From assembly GCA_032718565.1 (NCBI GenBank), contig JAVGVS010000011.1, positions 5,342,869 to 5,406,868 on the forward strand: 64,000 nt of DNA. The letters run 5' to 3'. Source of the stretch: Distichodus sexfasciatus (lineage: Eukaryota > Chordata > Actinopteri > Characiformes > Distichodontidae). Made by a program: the position numbers and the translations under genes. The notes beneath the pieces are model-generated. The model was not told the DNA's origin, did not search any database, and saw nothing but the letters and a program-made list of their open reading frames with translations. Positions 54,191-64,000 of the stretch are shown here, piece by piece; the first letter of the stretch is position 1; every line of letters starts with the position of its first letter.

Positions 54191-55689
54191 CCTATGCAAG
54201 TATAGGTTTGTGCAAAAACAATATACACAAATACAAATATGCTCAATATTTATAGCTTATTTAATTAGACATATAGCATTATTTTGGAAATTGTAGTTTA
54301 TATACTCTGCCTCTTCCAAACTATCTAAAGCATATAACAATACATTTCAGATCCTATGGGCCTACATTCAGTTCCTACTGTATATGCCAGTGTTACTTTT
54401 GTCAGCCTCAGACACCTGTTGACTCATTTTTTACTGTTTTGGAACAGATTTTTACCCCAGTCTGGTGTGAACCTTATTCTCATTTAATGAGACTGTCACA
54501 CTGCACCATTCCTGTAAAATCATGAATGTTACAGCTTTTGCTTATTTTTCATGACTGTGGAATGCTTCTATTCTGTTAGTGAATCACATGTAAGAATGGA
54601 TGCCTCAGATCACCTAATGCTTAATGTCTTCCATTGTGCCTGGTCCTGGTGAGTCAAACAAGTCATTAAGATTATCTTGGCACGACAAAGAAAAGATTTG
54701 AAACGGCAAACAGTGTAGGCAAATCTAACAGAGATTTGCTGAAGAGAGGCTTTGGTGTGTGGCTGAGGTCCATACCAATGTGGAGATTTCACAATCTTCT
54801 CTCTCTCCCTCACTCCCTCACACTCTCTCTCTGTCTTGGGAAAATCACAGAATTCTTTTTCATGTGGACAAAAGCATTAACCAGGACTAGACTACTCAAA
54901 TACTCTAAGTAAGCTTTAGCACGCCACAAGTGACTATGTTATTAAACACAATTCTCTATGGAAATGTGTGTGCCACAGTAATGGAATTCTGAACACACAC
55001 ATAGAAACCTGCCAGTTCACAAAACAAAAGACAATTAATTGAAAATGAAATGTAATAATCCATAATAACATGGATAATACAATTTGCATTTGTGCTGTTT
55101 CAGTCAACTGAATTTGAATGTGACTGAAATATAAAAGCAAAATACATTGATGTATTGTGTAAAGTTAACATTACCTCACAATGGCTGTTGTGTCTTATTG
55201 GGAATTGAAAGTCTTCAGATGTCTGTAAAATTACTCATGTGTATATATACAGTATTTTTGGGGTTGGTGTAAATCATGCTGTTACGTTATTTGATTGTCC
55301 ATGTAATGATACATTTTCTGTTATGACATCTTAGTAGGTGTTACTTTCGTTCTTTCAGGAAGCTTTGTTTTCTAGTTCTTTGTTTAGTTACAAGGCTAAA
55401 AGGAAGTATTGATTCCATCTAATGTTCAATTACTTGAAAAACTCAAATTGTACATAAACTACAATCCTATTTTGACCATCAGAAATATGATCAGGGCTAA
55501 CACTTACTCATGATTATTACTTGGTTCAGTCTCATTTTTGATCAGCATTGGTAATTTGGGAATTTCCTCAAAGACTTACTAGTCTTGTCTTTATAGAACC
55601 CCTAAATAGCAGTTTGCAGGAAATCTGGTTCATACACATGACCAATCAGGCCAAATGGAAATACAAAAGAAATCCATTTTAATACACCT

Positions 55690-55960
55690 ATAATTTGCAT
55701 TCATTAATGCCTGGCATCACTTTGAACCGGTAAGAGGACAATATGTGCATCAAATAGTCAGAACTGAATATGTATCAAAAGCTTGTTTGTGATCAAACTA
55801 AAGAAGCAAATCTTGGCAAATTAAGTGCCATAAGCCTCGTGAGAAGATGTAATCATGTCACTCTGCTTCCAAATCGCCTTCATTCACCCCATTATCATTT
55901 GATTTCAATTAGAATAGACCGTTCATCTGGAGCTGTGAGCGCAACCTGGTAAGTCATGCC
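55690..55960. promoter_or_regulatory. candidate conserved non-coding block
   Basis: Repeat-free: ggcaaattaagtgccataag, accccattatcatttgattt, tcaattagaatagaccg. Several ATTA/TCAATTA cores. No protein match. Confidence 0.35.
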
Positions 55961-56799
55961 AAATTCGATAACTGTGCAGATGTGTCGGCTTGTTATGATG
56001 CCCCCTGCTGACAGAAAACGAAAGTTAGCTCTTAACAGGTCTGCGTTCCTAAATAGAATGTATGAATTAACGTAATAAATGAATTTATGATTGTAGGAAT
56101 AGAGGAATTAGTTCATCTGGGAAGTCATGGCTAACAGCAACACACGTTATCGGACACGATCTACATTACTGCGGAGACGAACGATTTTTAAAAAGTATTT
56201 AGTTGTGTATTGTTTGATAAGAGGTAACTTAAGAGACATCGACAAAATATGGTACTGAGCACGATTCAGATATAATTCACTCGTTCTTTATGTTATTTTA
56301 CTTTTGAGTCCTTATTAAAGATCTTACTCGTCATTTTACCCTTTTTAGTATGGTTAAAAGAGTTCAGTTTACACAACAAAATATAATTGCAAAGCAAACA
56401 ATTATGCTCATCATAGTTACTTCTTGCTTATATGCTTGCACTGTAAAGTAGCGCGTAAACAATCTTGGGCAAAAAGTATTTAAAGTGCATGTTTATTTAC
56501 ATATTCAGTGTTCAGCTCATCGCCGCTCCTATATTTTTGCACGTTTGAAACAAATCTATTTGCTTTCAGTTGACCTTTGTCAAAGTATAAGGTAATGCAA
56601 TTATTAGTTACCGTTAACGTTTCTATTTTTGTTTTTTTTGTCATATTTTTAGGACTTTTATCGCTTATGTGCCTCGTACATCGTCCTCAGCACGTCCGAA
56701 ACTTAAAAAGACAGAGATCACGACTTTACTTGAACGCAGCATGAGATGTTCTTAGACCGTTTGCGTCATTATATTTTAATTAGTTTTAAATGAGATGAA

Positions 56800-57310
56800 C
56801 TCTTTTCAAACATAGCCTACTTTTGGGGTCCCTTCATGAAAAGCTCATTTGTCCGTTTTGTATAAATTCCCCTGAGAAAAAAGTTACCAACCATGTAATT
56901 ACCAACTCCTGCACAATGCACGACCTTAAATTCTATTGTCCTGCGCGTCTGAAACGAATCAGCGAAACGCGTTTGAAGCCGCACCGTTTTCTTCCTGATC
57001 ATCTTGTTCTGTGCTGCGTTTCGTTTCTTTTAAAGAGCAGAGAATACAACAGTGTGGCATTGTTACGTCGTGGCACAATTCCACGCCGAAGAAAAGGGGA
57101 AAACGATGGGAATTCCTGCGGTCCAAGGATGCTAGCTTTATTTCAGGAGGTGGCATCTATTTGGCGCTAATAAAACAATATTTAGGGTGAACTTGCCCGG
57201 CTGAATGGTTGCTATTCATGGCCGGGTTCAGGGTGCAGCGTGGGGCAGTGAGGTGCAGCGTGGGCCCCCTTGTAGAGAGGAGGGGCCGCCACTTGTTCTA
57301 TACGAGCCGC
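56800..57310. promoter_or_regulatory. candidate conserved non-coding block leading into the duplicated element
   Basis: Repeat-free, contains aaccatgtaattaccaactc and a GC-rich gtgcagcgtggggcagtgag repeated once (about 57232 and 57251). Lies immediately before the second copy of the duplicated element. Confidence 0.35.
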
Positions 57311-57311
57311 A

Positions 57312-57545
57312 GAATGGGGACCCGCAAGCGTCTCATGCTTGGGTTCGAGCTGCGCTAATTTAATCGGATTGAAAGTGAGCCACGGTATTTATGTCAGTTC
57401 ACATTTCATCAAACGGCGAGTGTGAATAGAAGTCGACAGTACAGAGGGCTAATCCAGAACTAAAGCCAAAATAATTAGGGGCCCTATCTAATCCCCTACT
57501 CATTCTGCCTCTCCTGAATAACATTAGGACTAAAATAAGGTAACG
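57312..57545 (+). promoter_or_regulatory. duplicated putative cis-regulatory element, copy 2
   Basis: The core at 57361-57412 matches 37264-37315 (48/52). After the core the sequence differs from copy 1 but stays repeat-free, with aagccaaaataattaggggc and cctgaataacattaggacta (TAATTA and ATTAGGA cores). Confidence 0.6.
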
Positions 57546-57835
57546 CTGCTGCTGGAAGCCGAACGGCGTCCTCAACTTTTGAGAGGAATATCAAAGAGGC
57601 ATCTTTAAACACGGAGACAAAACCATTTTAAACCCGGGGAAGGCTGGGTAGTAGAGGAATGGATCACGGAGATCATTTTACTTTTCTTTTTAAAAAATAA
57701 AGATGAGCATTTTACCTTTTGTTGAATATTTTTATTTAAAAAAGAAAGGTACAATACTTAAACTTATGTGTAAAATTATTTCCATAAAAAACTGAAGGTT
57801 TAAATAATAATACTTGATAATAATAATACTTGATG

Positions 57836-57902
57836 ATAATAATAATACACAATAATAATAATAATAATAATACACACACACACAATAATAATAATAATAA
57901 TA
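57836..57902. repeat. compound (AAT)n-(CA)n microsatellite
   Basis: Interrupted AAT units with an internal ACACACACAC segment. Confidence 0.9.
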
Positions 57903-58029
57903 ACGAGAAATCCTATATGGCGGAAATAGATGTGGGAGGGTCTATAAATATTCAGCCTGACCCAAGGATTAAGATGGTATAAAATTTCAAAAGTTATTAG
58001 CCAAAACGCAAAAGTGCTAATTATAGCGT

Positions 58030-58700
58030 CACCAAGTGCAGCAGAGTGGCAATTATTTTTTTTCTGAGAAAGTGGGTGGCTAATGACTCCACTTCCACAA
58101 TTGCAAAACTGTAGGTCTTATAGTTTTTGCTCCACAACGCATTTTAAGGCAGAAAAATAATAATTAAAAAAATCTGCACGATTCCAATAGGGTTCCAGCA
58201 GTTGCTCTGCATGGACTCCTAATAATAGCCGCAAGCGGCAATGCCAGGGGTCCAAGTAGAAGTCACAAAAAGCAGCATAAAAGCATAAATTTATCAAGCA
58301 TTTTTAGTAGCGCCCCTTTATGCAATTCATTAAATGCTAAGCAGTACACCATACCTTCTTACTGACCAAGTTTCAGCATTGTGCGACTTACAGTTTAGGC
58401 TGCATAAATTTAAGTAGAGTTTTAGTGCCCAGTATTGTTCAAATAGCAGCACTGTATAATAAGTGCCTGAGTGAATCAGACCGCATACATTTATGTAGCA
58501 TTTTTAGTCTGCCTAAAGGTCAAAATGTGTTTGGTGTAGCACCAACTGTATGCAGATCTCGACACTTCTTGGCCTATGCCGAGATGCCCACCATTCCTAC
58601 TTACCCTGAAAATTTCAGCTTACTGCGACTTACAGTTCAAACTGCACAATCCATTTTGTAGGGAAAAAAACTTTGTGCTTGGACCCCCAATTACATTTTA
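58030..58700. mobile_element. unclassified interspersed repeat (ccgcaagcggcaatgccagg)
   Basis: Contains ccaatagggttccagcagtt and ccgcaagcggcaatgccagg, then two similar modules with gtttcagcattgtgcgactt / atttcagcttactgcgactt. The ttcctacttaccctgaaaat module occurs again at about 60676. Resembles abundant fish repeats; the class cannot be assigned. Confidence 0.55.
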
Positions 58701-59639
58701 ATACATTGTAAGACATATAAAAGCACCCATACACAGTCATATGATACTTCATATCTATTAATAGACATTGAAACATATGACAAGTACAGCCTGCCAGATT
58801 ACAGGTACTGACGCCCCTGCAAGAGAGTATTTGTCAGCTTACTGTGTTGACGGTTTGTTGAATAATAATAGTGATTTGTTAAATAAAGCAATGCAATGTT
58901 ATGTTGTTAAGATTTTTTCGTACCGATATGAATACCACTAAGGTACCGGACCGATAAGCAGTACCAAGAAGAGTAGTAACAGAGTTAAAATCTTAATAAT
59001 ACCCATCCCTAGTCCTGTGTTTTGACCTCATCACCAGCCGGATGGTTTTCAAAGAAATGATAGCTGATAACTGAAAATGAAAATTCAGCAGAGTTGTTAT
59101 GTTGATAAATAAACTTAATTTAACATAATAGAGACATATTAACTGGCACTAACTGACTTTTCGCTTAACCAGACTGTCTGGTGGATAATTGGCGCATGAT
59201 TGAGTTTCAGGAGATTTAGGTTTTTGGGGAAAACCTGAAGAAATGGATGATGAGCTTATCACTTTTTACACTACTGACTACACAGCTGTAATAAAGAACA
59301 AAATATGAAAATTGAGTTGCTCTGACTCAGTGTTTACTCACAAGTAAGTTTACCTTGACTCTTGAAAACTCATTAACTTTTAAGATGGTTCCTTAAGAAG
59401 TAATAGTTCTACTTAAACCCTTCATCCTAACATATAACTTCCTGGAGAATTTTTTAATGACAATGAAATTCAATGGGATGAGACTTAATCACTGTATAAG
59501 ATTCATAAAACATAAACAGCTGTAAAGAGAGTTATATTTACTTTGTATAGGAGTTTTCCAGGCCCTCGACACTCGAAAAAAAGATAAGTCACCATGACAA
59601 TAAGATTGATCTGTGGCTTCATCTGTGGCAGAAAAAATA

Positions 59640-60610
59640 CCAACCAAAGTGTCATTCAATATTAAATTTTTGGTCTTAAAAATTCCATATTGTGAAAAAA
59701 AGGATCGGATTGTATGGGTATCGACATTGGTTTTGTCCCGACTATCATTTTACATATTGGTTGCTACCAATGTCAATACTATGTAGTCCCACACTTATTT
59801 TTAAAGACAAAAAAGATCAAAAATAACTAATCTGATTAAGAAAAAGAATACAAAGAGCACTAGAAAATAACAACTAGGACAGTTTGCCAGGCTTTACAGA
59901 ACAGAAAACAAAACCCAATCAACCGATTTATCGCTTTTGACTTAAAAAATCGATTAGTCAGTATCGCATATATTGGTATTGTCTCAATATCAAATTTATT
60001 TTGCCATACCAAAGTCGGCATATTCATGTATTTCGGGTATTTTTTCAAGTTTGAAAATTTTACAGACTGAAAAATTAAAAAATGATGAATCTCCTACTTT
60101 TTTAAATTAAAAAAGTAGCACCACAAAGTCATGACTATGACAGTTTGATAGGCTTCATGAAGCAGAAAATTTACCATAGTATCATTTATTATAAAATTTT
60201 AAATCTTAAAAATTACACATCGAGAAAAAAGTATCGGATTGTATCATTAGCAACATTGGCAATGTCCTGACTATCATTTTACGTATTGGTCAATACCAAT
60301 GTCGATACTTATGCTATCCGATACTTTTTACCAAGTAAAAATTTTTACAGACAAAAAAACGAAAATGATATCTGATTAAGAAAAAGAATACAAAGAGCTC
60401 TAGAAAACATTTAACTATGACAAAAGGCTAGACTTTATAGAACAGAAAAAACAATTAACCAATGTTAAAAATTTCATATTGTGACAAAAGTATCGGATTG
60501 TATCGGTTTCAACATTTGTACTGTTCCGATTATCAAATTGATTTTTGGTCGATGCCAATGTTAATACTTATGCAATCCGATACTTTTTTCCAAGTAAAAT
60601 AAAAAATAAA
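59640..60610. repeat. local amplification of an AT-rich unit (tatcggattgtat)
   Basis: Three related units at about 59650, 60175 and 60450, each with aaaa(a)gtatcggattgtat and, between them, ctgattaagaaaaagaatac followed by aaagagc(a/t)ctagaaaa. The inverted partner atccgatacttttt occurs after units 2 and 3. Confidence 0.65.
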
Positions 60611-60810
60611 TACACTATGACATCACAGAATTGTATGTGACGTCATAAGTGCACTAAGGGCGAATTTCACAGCATTCCTACTTACCCTGAAAATTTCAGC
60701 TCTCTGCTACTTACGGTTCAAGTGGCACACAACTGCTTTAGATAATAATATTAATGAAAAATAATAATAATTAATAATAATAATACTAGCTACAATGCCA
60801 AATATACATA

Positions 60811-60812
<2 letters not shown>

Positions 60813-60868
<56 letters not shown>
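60813..60868. repeat. (ATT)n microsatellite
   Basis: About 18 ATT units; the opposite strand of the AAT tracts at 35758 and 57840. Confidence 0.97.
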
Positions 60869-60870
<2 letters not shown>

Positions 60871-61195
60871 AACAGAACAATTACAGGAGGGGTCCATAAG
60901 CAATTAGTGATTCAAACAATTATTGATTTTTTTTTATTATTTCTTACAAATATATCAAGTGCAGATGATTTTTTTTTTTTGAAGCCATTCTAGTCAAATA
61001 AATCCACCACAAAAATAAAAGTTTCATTGTGATATGTAATTTTTGTAGACGTTTCTATATTGTAAGAAGCGAGAGGTAAGAAGCATCACTGGTTAGAAAC
61101 CAAATATATATGATACTCTAAAATGATGCATTTTATGATACCATATTAACCATCCTTAAATGAAATTGAACTGTGTCTGTGTTTTTCTGTTCCAG

Positions 61196-61281
61196 AATTT
61201 TGCCACCAGATGTTGCCCTGGAGTTAGTGATGTTTCACACCACAATACACGAGAATCATGAGCGTGAGATTGTTGAGTGTG
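61196..61281 (+). other. exon-like segment, unidentified
   Basis: Strong acceptor (ctgtgtttttctgttccag) and donor gtatgt bound an 86-nt segment. It has one open phase reading ILPPDVALELVMFHTTIHEN and HEREIVEC. I do not recognise the protein and no second exon can be linked to it, so it could equally be a decayed or chance exon. In human the next genes after DBX1 are HTATIP2, PRMT3 and SLC6A5; the sequence resembles none of those I can recall. Confidence 0.25.
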
Positions 61282-62159
61282 GTATGTCAGCATGGTTTGT
61301 ACTGCTTTTTGATTTATTGTTACCTAATAATTATTCTGTTTTGTGGTGCCATAAGTAGTTAAGAGATACTTGCCATCTGAAGGCAGAACATTAACCACAG
61401 AGGCTGTACTAAGACAATAGTAATGTATGTACCTGTGTGTGTGAATGTGAGAGAGAGGAGTGTCATGTGTTTGTGTCTGAGAGAGCTGCAGTGAGGCAGG
61501 AACTCAGCCCAGGTCAGGAATGTCAGGCAGGAAGTCCTCCGACTGCTTCAGAAATAGACTTCCTGTTCCCTGCTGCCCCCTTGAGGGTGGGGGTGGGGCT
61601 TCTCCTGAGCTGATGACAGAGTAGGTGTGGCTCTTTGCAAGTAATTGTTCTCCATTTAGTTTTCCTGGCGCCTACAGTAAACTTTAATTGGTTACTTAGA
61701 GTACTGAACATTGACTGCATGACATCAGGAGTCAGGTCAGACTGTGTGTTCTGTGCACCAGGAATAAAGCGTAGGACAGATGAAATAGTTCCAGAGGTGT
61801 TGGTTTATACAGTATATAACAATGGCTTTTGTGCTCTTTTGAGAATGAGAGATCTCCAATTCTAAACAGCTATGACATTCCTGTTCCTTATCCAAAGGGA
61901 ACTGTTACGTTCAGCGGAAACAGCTCTGATAGCTTGTTATGGAGAGCAAATTATTACTGTGTTTCACTTGTTAACAAACATGGATGGGGCTCAGTTTGGC
62001 CAAAAAGTCTTGTTCTGCTGTAATGATGTCTTAACCCTTTCCTGAGGGAAATTTATAATACACTACATATCGCAAATAAACATCATATTGAAACAACTGT
62101 TAATTTAGTTTTCAACAAGAATGTGCACCAAAAAGTCTGCCAAACGCGAAACATTTATG

Positions 62160-62217
62160 GTAGAAATGAAACACACACGCGCACACACCCACCCACCCAC
62201 TCACACACGCACACACC

Positions 62218-62250
<33 letters not shown>
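62160..62250. repeat. (CA)n with (CCCA)n interruptions
   Basis: CACACAC, CCCACCCACC and CACACAC blocks alternate; compound microsatellite. Confidence 0.95.
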
Positions 62251-62429
62251 TGGTTTTTAGATCTTTGATGCTTCCAAAGATCGGAAATATTCTACATATC
62301 TATTATATATAATATCTATATAATTATTATATATTATGTATTGATAGATCACTTATAGGAGAATCTTCATTTATTTATGGATCTTTTTTATTTTACCTAA
62401 TAAGTTTTACTGCTTGCTTTTTCTACCAT

Positions 62430-62725
62430 AATGGGTACACACACACACAGTCTCTTCCATAGGCTCCTATAATGACTAGATGTGCAACACACTCTACACC
62501 TACACCTAATCCTAATCCTAACCCAACCTCAGTAACCAAAAGCACATCTTTACCTCCTTTAGTTTCTTAAAATAAAAACAAGTACAATTTCTTGTATAAA
62601 GTTTATTTTTTCCTCATGGGGGAGTCCCCTGTCCCCTACAAAACCCAAAAAACAGATAAAAGTGATTTTAGGGGACAAAAGGTCCCCACAATGCGAGACA
62701 TACATGGACACACGGACACACACAC
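62430..62725 (-). repeat. GT-flanked interspersed repeat family (tgtggggacc), minus orientation
   Basis: cacctaatcctaatcctaac, ccaaaagcacatctttacct and gggacaaaaggtccccacaa are the reverse complement of the modules at 45010-45335 in the same order, between two CA runs. Confidence 0.75.
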
Positions 62726-63423
62726 ACAAGACCCTTTGCTGGCAGCAGTATGTGAGTCACTTGGCCAGACTGTGCTTTTTGTGTTTAGCGAGGCTGGTCC
62801 GGGAAACGTGATATAAACACAGACATGGGGGGTGGAGGGGGGTGAGGTCAAAGGCCTCTGACTGACCACACAAACAAACGGCTCCTGAGGGGTCTCAGCG
62901 TCCAAATTCCTCATGTGTTTTTTTTCCTTGAGATTACAGCTGTCCACCATCATATTCACACTTCTAGAACAGCAGCAAAGCTTCATCAAGCAATTAGCAC
63001 TCCCATATTTACCACTCCCATGAAACTCCAGCTGTAATTTGTAATGGCTTGACCTCTGGGCAGTAGAGCAACATGCACTAATCTGTTTGTGTTGTACAGA
63101 AATTTTGCAAGGTTTCAGGTTCTTTGTTGCAACTTAAGAGTCATATTTGGTTATGAGTGGTGTAAGGGCAAAGATTCACTGCTGGACGTAAAGTCCACCC
63201 CCACCCTAACAGCTCTCCATCTGGATCGCTTATACTGACCGAGTCCCCACCCTCTCCTCTCTCTCTCTCTCCTCTTCTCTTGCCTCAGTCTCTGTCTCCT
63301 CCTCCCTTCTGTCGGAGGAGAGGAGGATGTCTGGGAGAGGGGGAGAAAGCTGTGAGCAATGTTGGAGTGGGTATGCCCCCTTTCTACTCTTCCCCCTGTT
63401 TTCTCTCTTTGTCGGTGTTGCAG

Positions 63424-63555
63424 GGCGCGTGTGGCGGCAGCGTGCTAGCCCTTGGGGTTGGGCTCCTACGTGTCAGAGACGACGACCACAACCTGACCGC
63501 GGCGAGCCTAAATGTCACAAGGAGACGAGAATGACTGTGACACTGGTGAAGGTAC
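63424..63555 (+). other. candidate 5' exon of an unidentified downstream gene
   Basis: Acceptor ctttgtcggtgttgcag precedes a GC-rich segment that ends at a donor-like gaag|gtacag. ATGs occur at 63512 (opening MSQGDENDCDTGE) and 63531 (opening MTVTLVK). The GC-rich texture stands out from its surroundings. No protein identity; it may be a 5' UTR or chance. Confidence 0.2.
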
Positions 63556-64000
63556 AGCCCTCTACCCCTTCCCTCACTGCTTTTTAACCATGTGTGTAGT
63601 AGGGCAAGGTTTTGTTTCAGAATAGCAGGATTGCATGGTTTAAGAACAGATGACAGGTAAATAAGTTAGATTATGGCTGGGGGTTAAGCAGGAACACTTA
63701 GAAGCTGTAAGTAGAAATGGATGACAGTAAGAATAGGGAGACAGAAATGTGAGATTTTAGTTTATGAGAGGTTTAACATCATGGACTAAAGAAGTTAAGC
63801 ATGACCAGGACACAGAGCTGAGTCATGCTTCAGAGCAATTATCCAATAGAGCGTGGAGCTGGAGATGGGTGCTGATGTCAAACACTCACATGAAGCTGAT
63901 TTCTGGTTTAAGCGATCTCAGGGTCAGCACCAGATGGGAGATGAACAAGCGTATTCATTGAAAGGATATGTGTAACTTAATTCAAGACCTCACACAATCA

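Overview
The window looks like nuclear DNA from a ray-finned (teleost) fish. It carries a multi-exon vertebrate gene with GT-AG introns, a homeobox gene, many short non-autonomous DNA transposons, tRNA-derived SINEs and long microsatellites. Two protein-coding genes are well supported. They lie tail to tail: the 3' half of a neuron navigator gene on the plus strand (exons from 260 to the stop codon at 26001-26003) and a complete four-exon dbx1 homeobox gene on the minus strand (start codon at 32410, stop at 29089). NAV2 and DBX1 are adjacent in human 11p15, so this neighbourhood, together with the protein match recalled from memory, identifies the navigator gene as nav2. I cannot tell which teleost co-orthologue (a or b) either gene is.

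1-27.7 kb: nineteen nav2 exons were placed by splice signals, and the frame stays open across all of them (2427 nt, 808 codons plus stop). They encode the C-terminal coiled coils and the AAA+ ATPase-like module. Two exons are very small (24 nt and 9 nt). Introns are packed with repeats: hAT-like MITEs with 8-bp target duplications, Tc1/mariner-like elements with TA flanks, three tRNA-SINE families, a repeat family present three times, and a foldback hairpin. The 3' UTR runs to about 27.68 kb.

27.7-32.6 kb: a short AT-rich spacer, then dbx1 with its homeodomain split at residue 44/45, GC-rich intronic blocks that may be enhancers, a decayed ~34-bp tandem repeat in intron 2, and a promoter with TATA and CCAAT boxes.

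32.6-61 kb: about 28 kb upstream of dbx1 with no convincing protein gene. AT-rich DNA alternates with GC-balanced, low-repeat blocks that look like conserved non-coding regulatory DNA of a developmental gene. The most striking observation is a 52-bp block (48/52 identical) present twice in direct orientation 20 kb apart (37264 and 57361), with weaker similarity extending about 50 bp further upstream. This suggests a locally duplicated cis-regulatory element. From 57.8 to 61 kb the DNA is repeat-rich, with locally amplified AT-rich units and trinucleotide microsatellites.

61-64 kb: two weak exon-like segments (61196-61281 and 63424-63555) might belong to a further plus-strand gene whose identity I cannot give.

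No CRISPR arrays, prokaryotic operons, rRNA genes or stand-alone tRNA genes are visible.
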